Shown here: positions 1-8,027 of the stretch, piece by piece | How positions within the stretch are numbered: position 1 is the stretch's first letter | How the letters are laid out: each line of letters begins with the position of its first letter | NCBI RefSeq assembly: GCF_040812395.1 | Contig: NZ_JBFNXH010000001.1 | Span: 186,001-250,000 of the forward strand | DNA: 64,000 bases | Source of the DNA: Paenibacillus_E sp040812395 | Lineage (GTDB): Bacteria; Bacillota; Bacilli; Paenibacillales; NBRC-103111 | Reading direction: 5' to 3' | Notes under the pieces: model-generated | The model's database searches: none | Told to the model about the DNA's origin: nothing | The model's input: only the letters and a program-made list of their open reading frames with translations | Made by a program: the position numbers and the translations under genes

Positions 1-456
1 GATATCCTGCAGCATCTGCCCAAAATCATGCTCGCTGATTTGTAGATATTCGCTCATTTCCGCATCAGTAACTGATCGCAGATACTTCTGCTCTAGCTTC
101 TGATACGCTTCTTCAACTTTTTTTGCCTTTTCTCTTACAGACCTCGGCACCCAATCGCCTTGTCGAAGCCCATCGATGATTGCTCCCCGAATTCTCCACG
201 ATGCATAGGTCTCGAATTGCAATCCACGAGCATAGTCAAATTTTTCTACAGCATCAATAAGGCCCATAACTCCAAAGCTCGAAAGATCTTCCTTCGAAAC
301 GCTTTTGGGAAGTCCAATGGCTAGACGTCCTGATACATAATCAACCAAAGAAAGATAATTCTCAATGAGTGCTTGCTTGGCAGGAAGCCATCCTTGCTCT
401 TTCCACTGTTTCCAGAGCTCAATATTCGCCAATTGGGGTTGCTTTTGTTCGATCAT
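1..456 (-). CDS. sigD: RNA polymerase sigma factor SigD/FliA, N-terminal part (cut by window edge)
   Basis: This is the flagellar/motility sigma factor that directs transcription of late flagellar and chemotaxis genes. 152 codons are visible and the frame is open to the left edge, so the C-terminal part (regions 3 and 4) is missing. Region 2 is clear: FETYASWRIRGAIID at residues 81-95 is the -10 recognition and melting block, followed by DWVPRSVR (101-108), which is typical of the FliA/SigD group. The ATG at 456 is forced because an in-frame TAA lies two codons upstream; an AGGATGGTG ribosome site precedes it. It is the last visible gene of the fla/che operon, as in Bacillus subtilis. Confidence 0.95.
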   Translation of the reverse strand, partial: MIEQKQPQLANIELWKQWKEQGWLPAKQALIENYLSLVDYVSGRLAIGLPKSVSKEDLSSFGVMGLIDAVEKFDYARGLQFETYASWRIRGAIIDGLRQGDWVPRSVREKAKKVEEAYQKLEQKYLRSVTDAEMSEYLQISEHDFGQMLQDI

Positions 457-475
457 GACTTACGTTTCACCATCC

Positions 476-910
476 TTAATCTTCTGACATACGCCTCAAG
501 GCACCAGCCAGTTGCTCAGGGTCCAAATTATTCTTGGTGACTAGCTTAGGCGGATTCAGTGGTGAAAACTGATGTTCGGTTGCATCTATAGAAGGATTAA
601 GTCTTTGATTTGACTTAAGCATTTCTCGAGTTACCGCGTCCTCATCATCAGGTGTTGTCAAATCCAATGTTTGTCCGACAGCTTCATTAACTGCTGTATC
701 CGTTGACTGGTTTTTAGCTAAAAGTTCGGCCCCTGTCAACAGGCCCATTACCCATCTGAAGCCAAAAGTCAGGACAAACAAAATCAAAAAGCTATAGAAG
801 CTTCTCAAACAAGTTGTTAGAAGTAGATTGTTACCAATCGATAAAGCAAATGTGAGTATCCCCGCCAATGCAGCTACAATCACATTAATACGAATTGTAC
901 CTATCATCAT
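476..910 (-). CDS. Small flagellar-operon membrane protein of unknown function
   Basis: A 144-residue protein that I do not recognise as a named family. Two hydrophobic segments (about residues 8-27 and 36-58) are followed by an acidic, polar, probably disordered cytoplasmic tail of about 85 residues rich in Asn, Asp, Thr and Pro. The start ATG directly follows the cheD stop codon, with AAAGGA as ribosome site, and the stop is 19 bases before sigD, so it is embedded in the operon. The position between cheD and sigD suggests a role in motility or in SigD control; this is inference only. It is not an obvious SwrB, which follows sigD in B. subtilis. Confidence 0.8.
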   Translation of the reverse strand: MMIGTIRINVIVAALAGILTFALSIGNNLLLTTCLRSFYSFLILFVLTFGFRWVMGLLTGAELLAKNQSTDTAVNEAVGQTLDLTTPDDEDAVTREMLKSNQRLNPSIDATEHQFSPLNPPKLVTKNNLDPEQLAGALRRMSED

Positions 911-1405
911 TTAGATTTCCTTTACTCCTTGTTGGACGCTTCGAATTAGTAAGATACCGGAATCACTATTAAATTCAATTGTTCGACCGTAATTTGCACC
1001 TGTATCCTCAGCTTTAATAGGAATTTCGAACTTTTTCAACATTTCTTTACAAGATTCTACATTTCTCGGTCCAATTCTCATCGTATCATTATTCCCAGCA
1101 AAAGCAAACATCTGAGCGCCGCCAGCTAATTTAGCTTCCATTCTCCCAACACTAGCTCCAAGTTTCTCCATAAGCGAAATCAACTCAGGAATCGCGGTAT
1201 CCGCGTATTTAGCTATGTTGATGGAACCCTCACGGGCGATTTCTGAAGATGGCAGCATGACATGAGCCATACCTGCAACCTTTACGCGATTATCGAATAA
1301 AGTGACACCTACACATGACCCAAGCCCTGTCGTTTTCAGCACACCACTTTGGTGAGCTACGTTCAGGTCAGCCATACCTACTTTGATCATATTGTCTTGG
1401 ATCAT
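911..1405 (-). CDS. cheD: Chemoreceptor glutamine deamidase CheD
   Basis: CheD deamidates glutamines in methyl-accepting chemotaxis proteins and binds CheC to raise its CheY-P phosphatase activity, forming part of the adaptation system of Bacillales. The 164-residue protein shows the family signature GLGSCVGVTLFD with the presumed nucleophile Cys31, and MAHVMLP with the presumed catalytic His48. The ATG overlaps the cheC stop by 4 bases, which indicates translational coupling with its partner. Length and position match the family. Confidence 0.95.
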   Translation of the reverse strand: MIQDNMIKVGMADLNVAHQSGVLKTTGLGSCVGVTLFDNRVKVAGMAHVMLPSSEIAREGSINIAKYADTAIPELISLMEKLGASVGRMEAKLAGGAQMFAFAGNNDTMRIGPRNVESCKEMLKKFEIPIKAEDTGANYGRTIEFNSDSGILLIRSVQQGVKEI

Positions 1406-2022
1406 GGAGACTCTACTCCCAATGCCTCGAAAATTTTCCCAAACGATTCAGGATCAGGGATAAGGAAAAAGTGCCCTTGTACCTCATTCTCACCTTCCAA
1501 AAATTTGGTATCAATCAAGAGTGCATGGTCCCCCATTTCTCCAAACTGCAGAAGACCATAACTTAAAATGGCCCCTGCCATATCTATCGCTAACGAAGGA
1601 ACGGTAGGCTGTAAGTTTAAGTGTGTGAAATCGGCCAGAGAAGACAGGTAGGAACCTGCTAGAATATTACCGATTTCATTTAGTGCCGACAATTCAAGCT
1701 CGGAATATTCTTCCGAATCTTGAATTTTGAGTCCAATGAGATCTCTTAACATGTTTTTGGCGGCATCGAGATTGAGGATAAAGAACATATTCCCAGGAGC
1801 ATCCCCATCTACGCGGAGAAAAATGGCCAGAACTACCGTCTCGGCTCCGCCTACACTCTCGCAGATCTCCTCAAACGGCAGCATCCGCACTTTAGGCACA
1901 AGCATGTCAATAGGCTTGTCCAGAAGTGTGGAAAGAGCAGTAGCAGCATGCCCCGCACCAATGTTCCCCACTTCTTTCAGTACGTCCATTTGAAAATCAG
2001 CTAAATGCTTGAAAACATCCAC
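1402..2022 (-). CDS. cheC: CheY-P phosphatase CheC
   Basis: CheC removes phosphate from CheY-P and is regulated by CheD. The 206-residue protein carries both copies of the D/S-x3-E-x2-N phosphatase motif: D13-E17-N20 in DVLKEVGN and S112-E116-N119 in SALNEIGN, so both active sites look intact. The chosen start is GTG with GAGG eight bases upstream; cheW ends four bases before it. It is a paralogue of the N-terminal domain of FliY in the same operon. Confidence 0.95.
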   Translation of the reverse strand: MDVFKHLADFQMDVLKEVGNIGAGHAATALSTLLDKPIDMLVPKVRMLPFEEICESVGGAETVVLAIFLRVDGDAPGNMFFILNLDAAKNMLRDLIGLKIQDSEEYSELELSALNEIGNILAGSYLSSLADFTHLNLQPTVPSLAIDMAGAILSYGLLQFGEMGDHALLIDTKFLEGENEVQGHFFLIPDPESFGKIFEALGVESP

Positions 2023-2025
2023 ATT

Positions 2026-2487
2026 TTATTCCTCACTTCTTTCAAGCTGCTGAATCTCGTTTCGATCAAGCACTTGCTCCAAGTTAAGTAAAACAAGTAA
2101 CCGCTGTTCTCCTACGCGTGCTATGCCATCCAAATATTTAGCTTTGATACCGCCAACGATCTCCGGCGGGTTATCAATGTTATCTGTATCAAGATCAATT
2201 ACATCATTCGCTGAGTCTACAATCAAACCAACTTCAAATTCCCCAGCAGATACGATAATAATCCGAGTTGCATCCGTATACGCTTGTTCTTCCAATCCAA
2301 ATCTGGAACGAAGCTCAATAATCGGAATGACAACCCCTCTTAAGTTAATGACACCTTTTATAAAAACAGGTGCTTTAGGAACACGGGTCATTGGCTGCAT
2401 TCTTTCAATCGTTCTAACTTTCTCGACTTCTACACCGTACTCTTCTGTACCAAGTGCAAATACGATTACCTTTTTTTCTTCTCCCAT
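2026..2487 (-). CDS. cheW: Chemotaxis adaptor protein CheW
   Basis: CheW couples chemoreceptors to the CheA kinase in the polar arrays. The protein is one CheW SH3-like domain with the typical runs VFALGTEEYGVEVEKV, FIKGVINLRG and IVDSANDVI. The start is set at the ATG at 2487, which has GGGAGG seven bases upstream; a TTG five codons earlier overlaps that ribosome site and is unlikely. Length is 153 residues, usual for the family. It lies between cheA and cheC. Confidence 0.95.
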   Translation of the reverse strand: MGEEKKVIVFALGTEEYGVEVEKVRTIERMQPMTRVPKAPVFIKGVINLRGVVIPIIELRSRFGLEEQAYTDATRIIIVSAGEFEVGLIVDSANDVIDLDTDNIDNPPEIVGGIKAKYLDGIARVGEQRLLVLLNLEQVLDRNEIQQLERSEE

Positions 2488-2576
2488 ATGAAACCCTCCC
2501 AAAAGTTCATCTTTTCGAAATTTACTACATAAGCGTAATTGATGTTATGCCACAAACTTAACTTCGCAAGATTCAC

Positions 2577-4649
2577 CTATTTGATTAACGCATTCGGATC
2601 AATAATTAAAGCCACTTGTCCATCGCCTAATATCGTTGCGCCAGATATTGCAAATAGGCTGGATAAATACTTCCCTAATGTCTTTAGAACGATCTCTTGC
2701 TGACCAATAAACTCATCTACCATCAGAGCTACTTGCTTGTCCCCTTTGCGTACGACAACAATTTCAGTTTCGTCTTCTAAATCCTCGTTAAAGTCAGGCA
2801 CATTGAATAGTGTGCTAAGAGAAACCAAAGGAATAACAGAATTACGGTAATCCACCATTTTGTTTCCATGAATATTGCGTATTTGTGACTTCTGGATCGC
2901 CGAGGTTTCAACAATTGAAGACAACGGAATGGCATATTTTTCACTGCCAAGACGAACAAGCATTGCCGAAATAATCGATAAAGTAAGTGGAAGTTGAACC
3001 GAGAATTTACTGCCATAACCAGGCTTGGAGTCAACTTGCACGTGACCGCCCAGCAGTTGGATTTTTGTTTTTACAACGTCCAACCCAACGCCGCGGCCAG
3101 ATATATCAGAAATTTTATCGGCTGTACTAAAACCGGATTCGAATAGAAGATTGTAAACTTCTATATCACTCAACTTAGCTGCTTGCTCTTGAGTAACAAG
3201 GCCATTTTTCAGAGCCGTCTTCAATACCTTTTCCCGGTAAATCCCTCTTCCATCTTCTTCGATTTCGATAAAAACATGGTTGCCGCTATGGAATGCCCGT
3301 AGCTGAATCGTTCCATGCTCACTTTTGCCAGCTGCTAAACGATCGCTGATAGATTCAACGCCATGATCCACCGCATTACGCAGCAAGTGAACTAGCGGAT
3401 CACCGATTTCATCGATAACCGTCCGATCAAGCTCCGTTTCAGCACCGGTAATGACCAAATCTACTTTCTTATCTAACGATTTGGCTAAATCTCTTATCAT
3501 ACGTGGAAAACGGTTAAAGACCGAATCAACCGGCACCATGCGCAGTTTCAGCACAATATTTTGCAAATCGCTGCTTACTCTTGACATATGTTCCACGGTT
3601 TCTGTTAAATCGTTGCGCTTAACTTCACTTGCCAATTGTTCCAGGCGAACGCGATCGATCAAAAGTTCGCTAAACAAGTTCATAAGTGCATCCAACCGTT
3701 CGATATCTACGCGAATCGTACGATTGGCCACTGGCGCCCCACCGCCACTAGCCGGAGGCTTAGGGGCTGATATTGGCTCAGTTTTAGAAGATACCCCAAC
3801 TTCAGGAGCAGCTGTTGCTGTTGCTGCTGCGACCGCCGCCGCGATTTCTTTCGTAGCCGCTTCCACTTCCGTTTTCGGACGGGATAACTCCACTAACGAT
3901 TCAGAATCAACAGTAATAATGACCGCGGATTCAATTTCAGAGACATTCAAAATCTCTTTTTCCAATGTGGCTTGATCGACTTTTGATATAAAATATAGCG
4001 AGAATGAACGATCAAACTTCTCTTGCTCAATTTCTTGAACGGATGGGGTCGCTTTAACGATTTCCCCCATTCTTTCTAAAGCATCGAAAACCATATAAGC
4101 GCGCGCGGCCTTCAGTACGCAATTTTCATTCACGCTAACTTCTACATAAAACACCAGGAAACCAGATTCAATGGACTGTTGCAAAATAGAAAATTGAAAT
4201 TCATCTACTTCAATTCCTTTTGCAGGCTCTTTCACCTCGGAGGTCGCTGTAGCCTGTGGACGATTATAATCGCCTGTAACGATTGAGCGCAGGGCTACAA
4301 CGATTTGAGTAACATCAGCTTTTCCCGTTCCACCTTGGATAATATCTTCAACCATGGACTCTAAGGAATCTAAACTTTTAAAAATACAATCAAAAATAAA
4401 AGGATTCATGGCCAGTTTGTTGTTTCGCACCAAATCCAAAACATTTTCCATTTCATGCGTCAAGGAAGCAATATCCTCGAAGCCCATTGTCGCGGACATA
4501 CCTTTCAACGTATGGGCAGAGCGGAAAATATTATGCACAATACTAATGTCCTGAGGGCTGCTCTCCAGACTGAGTAGGTTCTCATTCATGGCTTGCAAAT
4601 GTTCTTTCGATTCATCGATAAACATAGATAGATATTGACTAAGTTCCAA
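2577..4649 (-). CDS. cheA: Chemotaxis histidine kinase CheA
   Basis: CheA is the receptor-coupled kinase that phosphorylates CheY and CheB. Domains in order: an HPt domain with the phosphorylated His in RSAHTLKGMS (about residue 46); a CheY/CheB-binding P2 region; an Ala/Pro-rich linker near residues 265-305; the dimerisation helices; the HATPase domain with HLLRNAVDHG and DISGRGVGLDVV; and a C-terminal CheW-like domain. The TTG at 4649 is preferred because GGAGG lies nine bases upstream; a GTG at 4655 sits only two or three bases from that site. It is about 690 residues, normal for the family. Confidence 0.95.
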   Translation of the reverse strand: MELSQYLSMFIDESKEHLQAMNENLLSLESSPQDISIVHNIFRSAHTLKGMSATMGFEDIASLTHEMENVLDLVRNNKLAMNPFIFDCIFKSLDSLESMVEDIIQGGTGKADVTQIVVALRSIVTGDYNRPQATATSEVKEPAKGIEVDEFQFSILQQSIESGFLVFYVEVSVNENCVLKAARAYMVFDALERMGEIVKATPSVQEIEQEKFDRSFSLYFISKVDQATLEKEILNVSEIESAVIITVDSESLVELSRPKTEVEAATKEIAAAVAAATATAAPEVGVSSKTEPISAPKPPASGGGAPVANRTIRVDIERLDALMNLFSELLIDRVRLEQLASEVKRNDLTETVEHMSRVSSDLQNIVLKLRMVPVDSVFNRFPRMIRDLAKSLDKKVDLVITGAETELDRTVIDEIGDPLVHLLRNAVDHGVESISDRLAAGKSEHGTIQLRAFHSGNHVFIEIEEDGRGIYREKVLKTALKNGLVTQEQAAKLSDIEVYNLLFESGFSTADKISDISGRGVGLDVVKTKIQLLGGHVQVDSKPGYGSKFSVQLPLTLSIISAMLVRLGSEKYAIPLSSIVETSAIQKSQIRNIHGNKMVDYRNSVIPLVSLSTLFNVPDFNEDLEDETEIVVVRKGDKQVALMVDEFIGQQEIVLKTLGKYLSSLFAISGATILGDGQVALIIDPNALIK

Positions 4650-4700
4650 AACCACACACCTCCAATAGGATCATTATGTAACCTGTTTGTTACGTTTATT

Positions 4701-5801
4701 TTAAATAAGAACGGCCTGAGTCAGTTTTGCCGCAATCTCCTGTTGAGGAAGAATATGCATGGCAGCTTTTAACTCGACAGCAGCTCTCGGCATTCCATAG
4801 ACTACACAAGTCTCTTCGGACTCGGCTATTGTCGTAGTGACTCCGGAATTCATTAATGAGAGCATGCCTTTAGCACCATCACTCCCCATTCCGGTCATTA
4901 ACACAATATGCCTTTTCAACTCATTCATGCTTAGTAAAGATTCAAACATAACATCCACCGAGGGACGATGCCCAGAACGAGGCTCTTCTTTCGTCAATCG
5001 GATTTTGTACGTTTTAAATGAATCTTTGTAAGCAGTCATATGCCAGCCTCCAGGAGCTACATAAGCTGTAGCTGCATGCAGGACATCGCCGTCTTGGGCC
5101 TCAACCACTTGAATCTGAGAAATGTCATTTAGACGTTGAGCTAGTGACTTTGTAAAATTAGGAGGCATATGCTGAACGATTAATATGGGTGCCGGGAACC
5201 CAGCTGGGATTTGCGAAACAACCTGATGCAGGGCGCGAGGCCCGCCAGTCGAAGTTCCAATCGCCACGATGTGATCAAAGCTCGTTCCGCCCCCGATAGG
5301 TATCGGCAGGGAATTCGGTGGCTTTATCATTTGCGCATGATTACTTGCGAGAGTCGGCTGTATCACTTTCGTTGGCATCGCTTGCTGAAAAGATTTCAGC
5401 TTTGTTTTCACAGCCATTTGAAGTTTTTCGTGAAGCAACTGCTTCACTTTATATAAGTCCAGGGAAATTGACCCTGAAGGTTTTCTAATAAAATCTACTG
5501 CTCCAAGTTCTAGCGCTCTAATTGTTTCTGACGCTCCCTCTTGCGTTAAAGAACTAAGCATAATAATGGGTGTAGGCAGCTCAGCCATAATTCGTTGTAA
5601 AGCATCTAAACCATTCATTTCAGGCATTTCAATGTCCATTGTGACTGCATCCGGCCGTAGCAACTTAACCTGCTCTATGGCTTCTTTTCCATTCTTTGCT
5701 GTGCCCACAATTGCGAATTGTGGATGTTCAGAAATTAAATCACTAATAATTTTGCGCATAAAGACGGAGTCATCTACGACAAGAATGTTATAAGGTGCCA
5801 T
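4701..5801 (-). CDS. cheB: Chemotaxis response regulator methylesterase CheB
   Basis: CheB demethylates and deamidates chemoreceptors when phosphorylated by CheA. The receiver domain has acidic D10, D11 and the phospho-acceptor D56 (TMDIEMPEMNG). The C-terminal esterase domain has the triad S184 (GTSTGG), H211 (VQHMPP) and D308 (GMGSDGAKGM). It is 366 residues, full length. The ATG is preceded by GGGAGGG. A cheR partner is not present in this window, which is also the case in the B. subtilis operon. Confidence 0.96.
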   Translation of the reverse strand: MAPYNILVVDDSVFMRKIISDLISEHPQFAIVGTAKNGKEAIEQVKLLRPDAVTMDIEMPEMNGLDALQRIMAELPTPIIMLSSLTQEGASETIRALELGAVDFIRKPSGSISLDLYKVKQLLHEKLQMAVKTKLKSFQQAMPTKVIQPTLASNHAQMIKPPNSLPIPIGGGTSFDHIVAIGTSTGGPRALHQVVSQIPAGFPAPILIVQHMPPNFTKSLAQRLNDISQIQVVEAQDGDVLHAATAYVAPGGWHMTAYKDSFKTYKIRLTKEEPRSGHRPSVDVMFESLLSMNELKRHIVLMTGMGSDGAKGMLSLMNSGVTTTIAESEETCVVYGMPRAAVELKAAMHILPQQEIAAKLTQAVLI

Positions 5802-5850
5802 GCTGCTTCCCTCCCTTTATGAGCTGATTGAAACGGACTCGGGTAGAATC

Positions 5851-6720
5851 TTATTTCAAGAGCTTCATCATTTTACTAAGAAATCCTTTTACACCAGATG
5901 AAGGTGTCTCACTCCGTTGATAACCGGAAATGTAACTCAGAACAAGAGCTTCTAAGCTCTTTGTTGCAGGCGAGTTCGGAAAAGCAAGTGTAAATGGAAC
6001 CTGCTTTTTAACCGACTTCGAAACCGAATTATCATCGTCAATAAAACCAAGAGTCGGGATTTCCAAGTCCAAAAACTTTCTGGCAACTAGGCTAATTTTA
6101 TCAGCCGTTTGTTTACCTTCTTTATAATCAGTGACGCGATTAATGACCAATTTAAATGAAACATTGTGCCCCATCGAATTAACCATTTTAATAATGGCAT
6201 ATGCATCAGTGATTGATGTAGGTTCAGGTGTCGTCACAACAATGGTCTCTTCAGCAGCGAGTATGAATTTTAACGTTTCTTTGGATAATCCTGCTCCCGT
6301 ATCAAAGATAATAAAGTCCACATGACCACTTAAGAGCGATACTTGTTCAGCAAAATATGCCAACTCTTCCTCCGTCAAACGAAGTAAGTCGTTAAACCCT
6401 GATCCGCCAGCGATAAATTCAAGTCCATTGTGACCTTTCTGAATAATCTCCCAGATCGTCTTTTCTTTTTTTAAGAGATGGTACAAGCTATATGGAGACG
6501 ATACACCCATGAGTACATCGATATTCGCAAGACCAATATCTGCATCAAAAACAAGAACCTTAAAGCCTCGAGACTGCAGCATTAAAGCGAAGTTCAGCGT
6601 AAAGTTTGACTTCCCTACGCCTCCCTTTCCGCTAGTCACGGTAATAATCCTGGTCGTCTTCGGGCTTTTGTCATTTTGTATTTGTACCAGGTTCCGCAAC
6701 CCTTGTGCTTGATCAGTCAT
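5851..6720 (-). CDS. flhG: Flagellar number regulator FlhG (YlxH), MinD-like ATPase
   Basis: FlhG is a MinD/ParA-type ATPase that stimulates the FlhF GTPase and controls flagellar number and pattern. The deviant Walker A motif GKGGVGKS is at residues 31-38, followed by VFDADIGLANIDVLMG and FIIFDTGAGLS. The basic C-terminal end (KGFLSKMMKLLK) resembles a membrane-targeting helix, as in MinD. The ATG overlaps the flhF stop by four bases, fitting their joint function. At 289 residues it has normal length. Confidence 0.93.
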   Translation of the reverse strand: MTDQAQGLRNLVQIQNDKSPKTTRIITVTSGKGGVGKSNFTLNFALMLQSRGFKVLVFDADIGLANIDVLMGVSSPYSLYHLLKKEKTIWEIIQKGHNGLEFIAGGSGFNDLLRLTEEELAYFAEQVSLLSGHVDFIIFDTGAGLSKETLKFILAAEETIVVTTPEPTSITDAYAIIKMVNSMGHNVSFKLVINRVTDYKEGKQTADKISLVARKFLDLEIPTLGFIDDDNSVSKSVKKQVPFTLAFPNSPATKSLEALVLSYISGYQRSETPSSGVKGFLSKMMKLLK

Positions 6721-8027
6721 GATCGTGGTTCCTCCAATAACAGATCAATGATTTGAGTTTCATCCATTTCAGAAATATCATCAGGAACATTTTGACCATT
6801 CGTTACATATGAGAGTTGCAATGAAAACTCGTGCACTAAATTGACAATTGCCCCGTACGAGTCTGTTTCGTCTAGTTTAGTGAATAAAACTTTGTCCAAT
6901 TTAAATTTATTGAAATTATTCGTTATCGCTTGCATATCTCGATACTTCGTAGTCAAGCTTAGTACTAGGATCGTTTCACTATTTCCTTGCGTCTTAAGCA
7001 GTGCGTTTAGCTCTGACACATACATTTCGTTCCGAAAATTCCTCCCAGCTGTGTCCATGAAAATGACATCGCAGTCTTCCAGATTATGAAAGGCTTTCGC
7101 TAGATCTTGAGGCGAAAACACTACCTCCAATGGAACATTTAGTATGGTAGCGTATGTTTTCAATTGTTCGATTGCAGCAATCCGATACGTATCAGAAGTG
7201 ATAAGACCCACTTTGCGTTGATATTTCAGTACTTGCTCCGCTGCCAGTTTCGCAATCGTCGTTGTCTTCCCCACACCTGTTGGACCTACGAAATGAACGA
7301 TTCTCGTAGTCGGAAGTATGCGTTTAGAATCACCGAATTTTAACACTTGACTAAGCTTATTACGAATTGAAATGAGTGCTGACTCATCTGTCACTGGCTC
7401 GTCATTTTCTTGGAATTCGTCTACAATTTCGTCCATCATTCTTTGTACGAGTGAAGAATCCATTTCATGATCAAGCAATCTTTGTTTCAATTTCTGAAGA
7501 GGCTCAGGCAAATCTTCAACGTCGGAAGGATTCGTCAACTTTCGCATCATTTCTTTCATTTGCTTGATCTCATCCAACAATAACTCTTCATTCGCATTCG
7601 ACTTACTCGGCATATGAACAGATTGTGGTGTATACGCTTGTTGAGGTTTATAAGCTGGTGCAGCCTCAACAGCAGAATGAACCGTCAAAAGTTCTTTCTT
7701 AACAGGAGGTGCCTCAATAACATCAGGCACATCCGGAAAATCAGAACGATGCGGTTGCTCCTTAACTGGCAAAGTCAAATTCATAACTGGTTGAACACGC
7801 TGCTGCGGTTGCGGTTGCGAGGATGCTCTGGGAGCTCCAGAGCTCCCAGAATTCGAAGCAGCATCAATAGCTGCTATGACTTCGACCTTCTTCTTCCCAA
7901 ACATACCGAGAAATCCTCCCGTACGAATTTCTTTGGTATTAAGAATGACCGCATCCTTCCCTAAATCAACGCGAATTTTCTGCAGTGCATCAGGCATGGA
8001 ATCAACGACATATCTTTTTACTCTCAT
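6717..8027 (-). CDS. flhF: Flagellar SRP-like GTPase FlhF
   Basis: FlhF is the third SRP-family GTPase (with Ffh and FtsY, both also in this window) and marks the site of flagellar assembly. The short N-terminal B domain (1-55) is followed by a long Pro/Gln/Ser-rich linker (about 60-145), an N domain, and the G domain with GPTGVGKT (248-255), TSDTYRIAAIEQL, DTAGRN and TKLDE. The start ATG overlaps the flhA stop (ATGA). Confidence 0.95.
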   Translation of the reverse strand: MRVKRYVVDSMPDALQKIRVDLGKDAVILNTKEIRTGGFLGMFGKKKVEVIAAIDAASNSGSSGAPRASSQPQPQQRVQPVMNLTLPVKEQPHRSDFPDVPDVIEAPPVKKELLTVHSAVEAAPAYKPQQAYTPQSVHMPSKSNANEELLLDEIKQMKEMMRKLTNPSDVEDLPEPLQKLKQRLLDHEMDSSLVQRMMDEIVDEFQENDEPVTDESALISIRNKLSQVLKFGDSKRILPTTRIVHFVGPTGVGKTTTIAKLAAEQVLKYQRKVGLITSDTYRIAAIEQLKTYATILNVPLEVVFSPQDLAKAFHNLEDCDVIFMDTAGRNFRNEMYVSELNALLKTQGNSETILVLSLTTKYRDMQAITNNFNKFKLDKVLFTKLDETDSYGAIVNLVHEFSLQLSYVTNGQNVPDDISEMDETQIIDLLLEEPRS

